Made by a program: the position numbers and the translations under genes
Part shown: positions 56,267 to 64,000 of the stretch, piece after piece
Layout of the letters: each line of letters opens with the position of its first letter
Position numbering within the stretch: position 1 is the stretch's first letter
Notes under the pieces: model-generated
Database searches by the model: none
Seen by the model: only the letters and a program-made list of their open reading frames with translations
Told to the model about the DNA's origin: nothing
DNA from: Plantago major
Taxonomy: Eukaryota > Streptophyta > Magnoliopsida > Lamiales > Plantaginaceae
Length of the DNA: 64,000 bases
Reading direction: 5' to 3'
Assembly: GCA_026545765.1 (NCBI GenBank)
Contig: CM048844.1
Location: forward strand, 50,495,401 to 50,559,400

Positions 56267-59200
56267 TCAGTCTGCAAATTTCCTATCTCCAAACCTTTTG
56301 ATGTCATCAGAATAATCATAGAGAAGTGTTCTGACGAGCATCTCAGTGTCTCTGGCAAATCCACAGACCTCTTTGTAGGTTTTGGTAGGATATTTCTTGA
56401 CAAAATGTTTGACCCACAGATAATTTCCCCACTTCCAGGCATGCTCTATTCTGATATCTGAAAGCTTGAAGTATTCGTAGATAATCCTCAGATATCTGAT
56501 GTCACCCTTGTATTGATCTTCAGTTAGATAGAACGACTCATAGGGTTCCACAGCAAGTCTTTCTCTTGTGCCTGTTCCTGTGATATTCAGAATTCTGTGC
56601 ACATCATCTGGCTTTCCATATGGACATTCATCAGAGAGGTCCTTTCTCATGGCTTCAGTTTTCTTGACAACTTCAAAATCCAACCAGTCTTTAATGTGAT
56701 GGGTGTTGATCAAGGTTGGCTTATCTTTTCTCCATGCCATAAGTTGTTTATGGATTGGTTCTGGAAATCTTGAATTTACCAGTAGATGCTTAAGTTCCAT
56801 AATTCAATAGCCATTTTTCTGATTGATGCACCTGTAGACAGAGGAATCATTGTCATTCTTCACATACTCTATTTTGGCTTCTTCTGGCCTGAGTGGAAGT
56901 TGACTTTTTCTTTGCTCAGCTCTCAGTCTGTTCCTTCTCTGTCTTGAATTCTCTTTGGGGTTGTTGCTTGAAGAACCACCCTGGATAGACTTGGTATTTC
57001 CAGAGGGTGTTTTAGGCGCTAGGGCTTTGCGACTATGGGCTCATTAGGCTTTCAATTTTCCTTTTTACGTGAAGAGGAGCTTCATCTTCATCGCTTTTCA
57101 TCATCATCAAGATTAAATCTTGTGAGAGTTTTACAGCCTTCTTCATTGCCCAGGGACTTGATTTGGCCTTCTTCTTTTTCTTCAGAAGATTCATCAATCC
57201 CTTTAACCTGTCTTCTCCTTGGAGCCTTGGTACTCCTTGGAGGTTTCTGTGCCATGGCCCTTGTTATCATGGTAGTTCGTTCAGTAGGTTTCTGGGAAGC
57301 AGCTACTATTTGCAAAGCAGCTTGGCTTGAGGAGGGTTCATTGATTCTGAGTGGTGGCTGGGAAGTTTTCATGTTTCTTCTTCCTCTCTGAGCCGCACCA
57401 GCTCCAAATTTCTTCTTGTTTTCTTCTCCTTCTTCCCATTCCACCTGACTTTGAGGTCCAGATTTGTACACTCTTTCCTCCTTAGTCATTGTTGGCTGAC
57501 TCAGTCTCATAAAAGAATCTGAGAGAGAGTTAAAATGCCCTTGCAAATAATTGTAGGCAGTGACCAACTTCTGAAGTTCAGCATTGAGCTCCTGATTTTG
57601 CTTGATAAGTCCATTGTCCTTATCAGTGAGCTCTGCCAATGGGCCTAGGATGGCATCTGCTTTTCCAGCAGTGTAACTTGCCTCTTGAAAAGATTTTTCA
57701 GCTAAAGACGCATCATCGTCCCTTATCATTTCCAGATCTTTCTGAGCAATGACTATGCTAGTTGTTCTCTGAGTGACGAGCTCAGTGAACTTTTTCATTT
57801 CAGAGGGGACGGAGGCAATTACTTCCTTATTCTGTGAAGACATCTCCTTTTTCAGATGAGCCACTACATGGTATCTGTTCATGTATTCATGGGAGTGGAC
57901 ATTTGGCAGTTTGCTGAAAGTTTCAGGAGCAATCAGTTTCCTTTTCAAGTGTGAAACAGCTAGATGTTCATTGCGATGCTCTGCCAAAGTCTTGTCTTCT
58001 TCATCATCTGAGTAATCAGCCCAGTGATCTTCATCCTCTTGTACATTCTCATCGATTGTGTCGAGTCCAGCAACCATCTCAGCGATTGGTTTCTTCCCTT
58101 TTTGGGACGAGGATGGTACTTCTTTTGAAGATGATGCAGCCTTAGCATCATGCTTAATTTCAGATACTTCTTTAGTATCGAGTTCTTTGGTGATGGCATT
58201 ACAGCATCCTGTAGCTCTTTAACCTCAGAGTAAGCAATCATCTCTTGCAGATATTGATCTTGTAGTTGGTCAAGCTTGTCTCTGGATTTAGCTATCTGGT
58301 CTTCCAGTTGAAGATGGAGCTGTTCTTCTTCTTCCAACAGTTGTCTGAGTTGAGCAGTTCTGGATTGAGTATTCAACAAATGACTGAAAAGTGTTATCTT
58401 AAGAATCAATTATCACCTGTGGTACAGGCTCAGATTTCTTAAGAGGCGAGGTTGGGGTAACCTCCTTCTCAGTTTCTGAGGCAAGCTTTCCAGCTTCCTC
58501 TTGTTTCTATGTTTCTAACTCAGCCTGTAACAAATAATTTTTATATAAGTAACAAGATATACAAGCATAAACTTTTTCACAAGGTAGGAGTTAAACCATT
58601 CAACTACCTGAGCATTGTCAGGCTGATTGGTCTCTGGAACTTGTGACCCTTTTATACTTTGGTCTTCTTGTTCCAGTACAGCTTCTTTGTTTGAAGTTTT
58701 AGGTACTTCAAACCTTTCCTGAGTGTGCGACTCAGTTGCCTCCCCTGGTTGATCATTCTGAGTGGATGTCTCAGTTTGATCCCTCTTATCGAGTTGGGGA
58801 ACCTGCTCTTTTGCAGGATTTTCTTCAGCGTGTTGTAATGCTGGTAATTCGAAATGGAGTTCATTTACCATTTCATTAACCACTTGTGACTGTTGTGGTT
58901 GTTGTGGTTGTCTGGAAGCAGAAGATCGGTCAGTAGAGTGTTCTTCCAGATTTTTAGATGTGGCATTTTCATCATCTGCCAGCACTAAATTACCACTCAT
59001 CAGGGCTTCTTGAAGTTGTGCGTCAGAAACGTTCCCTGATGATGTGTTTCCACCAACAACCTTTGTTATAGGTGCTTGTTCAGCAACCTGAGGTGTAGGT
59101 TCTTCTTCAAAAACCTTGTCACCAGTTACTATTACAGTAACCTTAGCCCTCTTTGTTCTTTCTAGGACTTGAGAGATGATTAGTTCATCATCTTCATCGT

Positions 59201-60512
59201 CAGAGCTCTCATCAGCATTGGGAACTGATTGGTCCATAATTCCTGCGGTTTCTGCAGATAGGGCTTGGTGTTTTTCACCACTTTTGGCAGCATTTATGAG
59301 TTCATCAGCAAGGCTTTCTGTAATAGTCTTCACATTTCTGAAAGCACTTTCTCTTACTGAGTCTACTTGTTCAGTAGTTGATAACTCTTTTGCAGCATTG
59401 ATGAGTTCATCTGTATTAATTTGTTCATCGGCAATGGCTGCAGATATCTGAGAATCGACAACCTCAATGTGTGTGTCTTCTGATTTGCCAGCAGACTTCT
59501 TTCTTGAAGTTCTGGGCTTCTTGGTCGCAACCTTTTCTTCAGATAACTTTTCAGACTATCGCTTCTTAGAACCTTTCTGAGACCCAGCAACCTTTTTCAT
59601 TATGTTCGTATACTCATATTTGTAGAGTATGTTACTGTTAGCAATTTCAGCCGTCTCTCTGAGCTCAATGCCAAGCTTTTCCAGCAAGTAGCATATCTTT
59701 AGACCATAGCCTATTGTGGCCTTTGGCTCATCTAGTACTTTGGCGATCTTAGGATCGAAGCCTTGAATCTTCTTCACAAACTTCATGAAGGTGTACTTTC
59801 CCTAGTTAAAAGGGTTTTCCAGCCTTTTGTCTTGTTGATTCAGCAAGAACATCATGATCCATCGTTCTTGGCTTATCTGGTCAGCACCTCCTTGTAGACC
59901 ATCAAAGCATATGTGAAGAATGCAAGCCAATACATCCCAGTGAACCATCAGATGTCTGGTTCGGATGTCAGCAAGCTTGTACTCAGTGGGTGTATCTGAT
60001 TTTTCAAGATCACACACGTCACTGTACAATTGTTTAACACCTTCAAGGAGATCATAATCCTTGGTGTTTATTTCAAAATCCTTTCCAAGATTTTGAAACT
60101 CAAACAACTTACAGAAAGTTGTTAAGTCCAGAAGGATTTCCTTTCCTTGGACTGAAGTTTTGATGAACACTATCAAAGTGCCTTAAACACAGGAAATTAT
60201 CCTGGAGTTGTTGTAGAATTCCAACACATCGAGTGATGAAATTCCACTTGGGCGAGCAGATAGAAATCCCTTGATTTGTGCCTTTTCAAGCATGTCAAGA
60301 ATCAGCTTTCTGTCGGCTTGGTTCTCTATTGCAGCCATGAGGTATTCCTCAACCATGGCACCACCCCAAATCATTCTGTGATTTGAAGTCCAATGGTCAG
60401 GATTAAAATCTCCTACCAGTCGGTTGTTCACAATAACCAACTCTGGTGCTTGCTTTTCAGCAGTACCAGTGGAGGATTGAGATTTCTGTGTGGAAGAATT
60501 CTTTGGGGCCAT
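56267..60512 (-). pseudogene. Sirevirus env-like gene (S3), exons deleted
   Basis: It starts at the ATG at 60512. The N-terminal domain is nearly continuous with a few nonsense changes: TAA at about 60183, TAG at 59802 in place of Trp, and TAG near 59556 in place of Lys. Exon 1 continues to 58608, followed by intron 1 (58607-58525) and small exon 2, which ends CACAG before GTGATAATTG. The sequence then jumps, within intron 2 at about 58379, straight into the coiled-coil part of the last exon. About 1.2 kb containing the remaining small exons is missing relative to S2. The C-terminal part (58378-56267) keeps the LEDQIAKSRDKLDQLQDQ segment, Lys/Glu-rich sequence and the domain ending DRKFAD. 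A corrupted patch lies at about 57000-57110. Function unknown. Confidence 0.75.
58525..58607 (-). other. intron 1 of env-like gene (S3)
   Basis: Donor CAG|GTAGTTG (58608/58607) and acceptor TTGTTACAG|GCTGAG (58525/58524), 83 nt, phase 0. It is homologous to 17916-17997 (S1) and 50232-50312 (S2). Confidence 0.78.
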
Positions 60513-61280
60513 CTCTTTATATAGTGTAGGGAATTCGGATTGGTGTTTGAAAGAGATTTGATTCAGTAATTCTTTGCAGAAAAACTTAATGTTGATTTGC
60601 AGAGATTGTAGAAGGTTTGCAGAGAATCAAGAGAAGGTTTTGCTATTTTTTTGTAAGTCGGAATTTTGGATTAGGCGAAAGTGATTTCTTTTGCCAAAAT
60701 CCTATATATATAGCAATAGAATCTCAAAAGAAAAATACATACAAATTGATTTTGTGTGTACGTATCTGTGACTTGCAAGCAGGCGTGAGCAAAAGCTAGT
60801 TCGGCATTAAATGCAGAGTGGGTTTTGTCAGAATTTTTACAGTCCACTATTTACTGTGAATTAATTTCCACCGCATAGATCAAACGCTTAATTTCATCAA
60901 GGGTCACCATTACTTCTTCAGCAATGATCACAATCAACAAGTGTAATTGTGCCCATTTAATGAATTTTGGCTATTAGCTATCTGAATCACGTTTTTGTAT
61001 GACCAAGAACACTGTTTGCATCTGAATTTGTCTTATACTTAGGATTTTTCCAAGTTTTTCATCAAGATAGAAATAATGCGAATTTCAAGAGAGTAGTTGA
61101 CTGCAGATAGTTGTACTATTCTCCTTTGTGTTCCCCGTTTATAGAGTGATTAAGATATCTGAGTTCCGCCTCGTAGATCTTAAGTCGCCTTTTGCTCTTT
61201 AGCCTTTTTGACTTCTGGATACCCGTTCCAGATTTCTCTTTTCTCTTCTCTGGATGCCCGTTCCAGATTCCTGAACTTTT
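60513..61280 (-). other. spacer between pol and env-like gene (S3)
   Basis: No ORF. It contains tggatacccgttccagatt-like repeats near 61215-61270, as in S1. Confidence 0.5.
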
Positions 61281-61860
61281 TTAGTTCATTGGTAGTTCCA
61301 TTAGTCCAAGACTATGTCTTAAGGCTAAGAATCTACTTTCTTGTAGTGGCTTAGTGAAGATATCTGCAAGTTGGTCTTCAGTGCCAATCTTGAGTATCTC
61401 TATATTGCCTTTTTCAACATGGTCTCTGATGAAGTGATGTCTAACATCAATATGCTTTGTTCTGGCATGAAATTTAGGATTCTGTGTAATCGCAATAGCA
61501 CTTGTGTTGTCATAGAAAATGGGAGTTTTCTCTTCATCGAGTCCATAGTCTTTAAGTTGTTGTTGTATCCACAGAATTTGTGTTGCACAACAACCTGACA
61601 ATATATTCAAATCTCCGTGGTAGAAGTTGCAATTGAGTTTTGCTTCTTGCTAAACCACGAGATAAGTCTAGTACCCGTAAACCACAAGTTCACGAGGTGC
61701 TTTTCCTATCAAGCGTTGATCCAAAGATAATCGCGTTTAAGTACCCAAATAAACTCAATCCGCTTTTAGGATACCACAATCCTACATCTATCGTACTTTT
61801 ACATACCTTAATATTTTCATAGCAATGTTGTAGTGTGTTTGCATCGGATTTGTTTGAAAT
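61281..61860 (-). pseudogene. pol: Ty1/copia RNase H (S3)
   Basis: The C-terminal part is open from 61610 to the stop at 61281 with HARTKHIDVRHHFIRDHVEK and LADIFTKPLQESRFLALRHS. This is the end of the pol polyprotein. The N-terminal part (about 61610-61800), which should hold the first catalytic Asp segment, is garbled by small indels. S2 shows the same garbling in the same place (47130-47290), while S1 is clean there. Confidence 0.82.
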
Positions 61861-62860
61861 CTAGCACACACTCCAACGGCATATTGAATATCAGGTCTAC
61901 TTGCAGTGAGGTAAAGTAGTAAACCTATCAATTTCCTATACTTATGTTCTTCAACACTCTTGTCTGATTCAGTATAGGTCATTTTGGTTCCAAGGCTCAT
62001 AGGTATCTTAGCATTCTTTTCAGAAGGCTTAAGATTGAATTTTGTGAGCATATCTTTTGCATACTTTGTTTGACTAATGAATATTCCATCATTGAGTTGC
62101 TTGACTTGCAATCCTAGAAAATAATTCATTTCTCCCATCATGCTCATCTCAAACTTACTTTTCATGAGATTTGCAAAGTCATTACAAAGTTGCTTGTCCT
62201 TAGATCCAAATATGATGTCATCAACATATACTTGAACTAAGAGTAGTTTCCCATCATGATTTAAGGTAAATAATGTTTTATCAACTTCACCTTTCTTGAA
62301 ACCACTTTCCAGAAGGTATTTGGCCAAAGTGTCATACCATGCTCTTGGAGCCTGTTTCAGTCCATACAGAGCTTCAGAGTTTATAGACCATTCTACTTTC
62401 TGAGGAAACTTCAAAGCCAGGTGGTTGCTCAACATAAACTTCTTCTGCAAGTTCACCGTTCAAGAATGCACTTTTGACATTCATCTGATAAACTTTAAAA
62501 TCTTTATGAGCTGCAAAGGCTAGAAAGAGTCTTATTGCATCCAATCTGGCAACTGGTGCATTGACTCATCAAAGTCTAAGCCTTCAGTCTGGGTAAATCC
62601 CTTGGCAACCAATCTTGCTTTGTTTCTGGTTATTTCACCAGATTCATTCATTTTGTTTCTGAAAACCCATTTAGTTCCAATCACAGATATTCCTTCCACA
62701 AATGGAACTAGTTTCCAGACTTTGTTTCTCTCAAATTGATCCAACTCTTCTTGCATTGCAGAGATCCAGTCTTGGTCTCCTAATGCTTCTTCTATATTTT
62801 TAGGTTCAATATTTGAGATGAAACATCCAAAGAGAGAATTAGCATTTTCAGCTATTGCTC
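61788..62860 (-). pseudogene. pol: Ty1/copia reverse transcriptase (S3)
   Basis: The 3' part (62456-61788) is one open frame with ALYGLKQAPRAWYDTLAKYL, the catalytic YVDD near 62216-62227, NYFLGLQVKQLNDGIFIS and YLTASRPDIQYAVGVC. The 5' part (about 62860-62532) has DQDWISAMQEELDQFERNKV, GTKWVFRNKMNESGEITRNK and [19 protein letters not shown] small deletion near 62560-62565 shifts the frame between them. The integrity of the catalytic block suggests a young element. RT synthesises the cDNA from element RNA primed by initiator tRNA-Met. Confidence 0.9.
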
Positions 62861-63292
62861 TCCTAGTCCTAACACCTTGATTAATCGGTCCAATCACATC
62901 TTTTGCAGGATGATCCTTGATCCATCTCATCATAGGATTAGTGCTAGTAGGATCAATATCCAAATGATTTGAATGTGAATCACTGGGATTTTGATTTGAT
63001 ACTTTTTCAGTATCTAAGACATTTTGCTCCTCAGAAGGGCAATTAATCTCTAACACTTGTTCAGTGTTTGAGCTATCTGGAACATGTCTTTCAGAGAGAT
63101 TATTTCCAGAGATAGCCTCATGATGAATATCTTCAGTTTCCATTTCTGGAAGTTTCATAGGAAATTCTTCATCATGTTTGTGAGTCATCTTGTTGTTACT
63201 AGGCATATCAAGCTTTTCTACGTCAGAGTCATCCTCACTTTCCATAATGATGTTTCTCCTTTATGAGGACTCTTCTTCAGAATCCCTCAACA
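62861..63292 (-). pseudogene. pol: acidic integrase-RT linker (S3)
   Basis: It encodes an acidic, Ser/Glu/Asp-rich linker (MESEDDSDVEKLDMPSNNK near 63245) and RWIKDHPAKDVIGPINQG. Low-complexity linkers of this kind join integrase to RT in Sireviruses. A frame break separates it from integrase at about 63260-63340. Confidence 0.7.
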
Positions 63293-64000
63293 TTAGTTCT
63301 TTGAACCTTTCTGAGAGTTCATCATTAGGAGGTGTTTTCTACTTCCTTCATAGAATACAACATGAACTGATTCTTCAATTTTCTTTGTTCTTTTGTTGTA
63401 AATTCTGTAGGCTTTGCTAATCGTGGAATAACCAAGAAATACACCTTCATATGCCTTTGGTTGAAATGTTTTCAGATAATCTTTTCCATTGTTTAGAACA
63501 AAACATCTACAACCAAATACTCTCAGATGTTTGATATTAGGGGGTCTACCAACCAAGATTTCATAAGGGGTCTTGTCATCGTGTATGTTTATCAAACATC
63601 TGTTCTGAGTGTAGCAGGCTGTGTTTACAGCTTCAACCCAATAAACTTCACTTATTTCAGTGTCAGCTAGCATCGTCCTTGCAGCTTCTTTAAGGACTCT
63701 GTTTTTCCTTTCTGCAACACCATTTTGTTGAGGTGTTCTTACAAAGGAAAGTTTGTGTTGTATACCTTTGCAGGTACAAAACTCCTTTATGTACTGGTTG
63801 ACAAACTCAGTACCATGGTCTGTTCTGATTGCAGATACCTTGTAATTTTTCATGACTTCAAGCTTTTTCAGCAAGTTTGGTATCTCCACCCTGGCATCAG
63901 ATTTGTGTTTCAGAAATACAACCCAAGTGAATCTTGAGAAGTCATCTACAACAACCAGACCATATTTCTTTCCTGCATAACTAGTTATAGATGATTCAAA
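63293..64000 (-). pseudogene. pol: Ty1/copia integrase (S3), cut by the window edge
   Basis: The frame 63889-63293 holds IRTDHGTEFVNQYIKEFCTC, VRTPQQNGVAERKNRVLKEA, GRPPNIKHLRVFGCRCFV and the GVFLGYSTISKAYRIYNKRT tail. These supply the second and third residues of the D,D35E triad. The first Asp (DDFSRFTW) is near 63940 in the same direction. The upstream gag, protease and 5' LTR are outside the window. A frameshift lies near 63340. Sequence identity to S2 is very high. Confidence 0.88.

Overview
This is a plant nuclear window, most likely from a eudicot with a large, repeat-rich genome. Essentially all of it is transposable-element sequence in nested layers. I see no host gene, tRNA, rRNA or CRISPR array. 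The plant call rests on Athila-like Ty3/gypsy gag with a tRNA-Asp primer site, Sirevirus-type Ty1/copia elements with a tRNA-iMet primer site and an env-like 3' gene, a Stowaway MITE, a Mutator-like TIR element, and the plant-only 'putative plant transposon protein' domain. Labels below are mine: gypsy LTR families A, B, C and D, and Sirevirus copies S1, S2 and S3.

Layout. 1-3478: 3' half of a plus-strand gypsy element (ORF tail, long 3' noncoding region, polypurine tract, LTR C). 3479-4659: minus-strand Athila-like gag, primer site and LTR remnant. 4660-11602: array of family A (LTR, gutted interior, LTR, gutted interior, truncated LTR, inverted truncated LTR). 11603-12250: LTR-like remnant. 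12251-21728: S1, the 3' part of a minus-strand Sirevirus (RT/RNase H, intron-bearing env-like gene, 3' LTR). 21729-22825: LTR C fragment. 22826-27374: plus-strand gypsy element with the plant-transposon-protein ORF, a Stowaway MITE and LTR B. 27375-28178: Sirevirus LTR fragment. 28179-34610: minus-strand gypsy material (gag scrap, LTR D, second plant-transposon-protein ORF, a 96-bp AT microsatellite). 34611-40521: LTR B, gutted interior, and LTR C carrying a Mutator-like element. 40522-54246: S2, a plus-strand Sirevirus with 5' LTR, gag-pol and env-like gene, its 3' LTR cut short. 54247-64000: S3, a minus-strand Sirevirus inserted in S2's 3' LTR and running off the window.

How it fits together. 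The right half reads as successive insertions: gypsy B, then C, then S2, then S3. This predicts that the missing halves lie beyond position 64000 in reverse order. No coding region is intact, so nothing here looks autonomous. The three Sirevirus copies share an env-like gene interrupted by short GT-AG introns in the sense strand.

Main unexplained signals: (i) each gypsy LTR family carries its own GC-rich perfect or near-perfect palindromes, usually 70-110 bp upstream of a TATA box; (ii) sense-strand spliceosomal introns and duplicated phase-0 exons in the Sirevirus env-like gene; (iii) an array of covarying hairpins in the Sirevirus LTR leader; (iv) a covarying hairpin inside a conserved 3' noncoding block shared by several gypsy families. 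S2 and parts of S3 also show patchy CAG/CTG changes that look more like a consensus-calling artefact than evolution.
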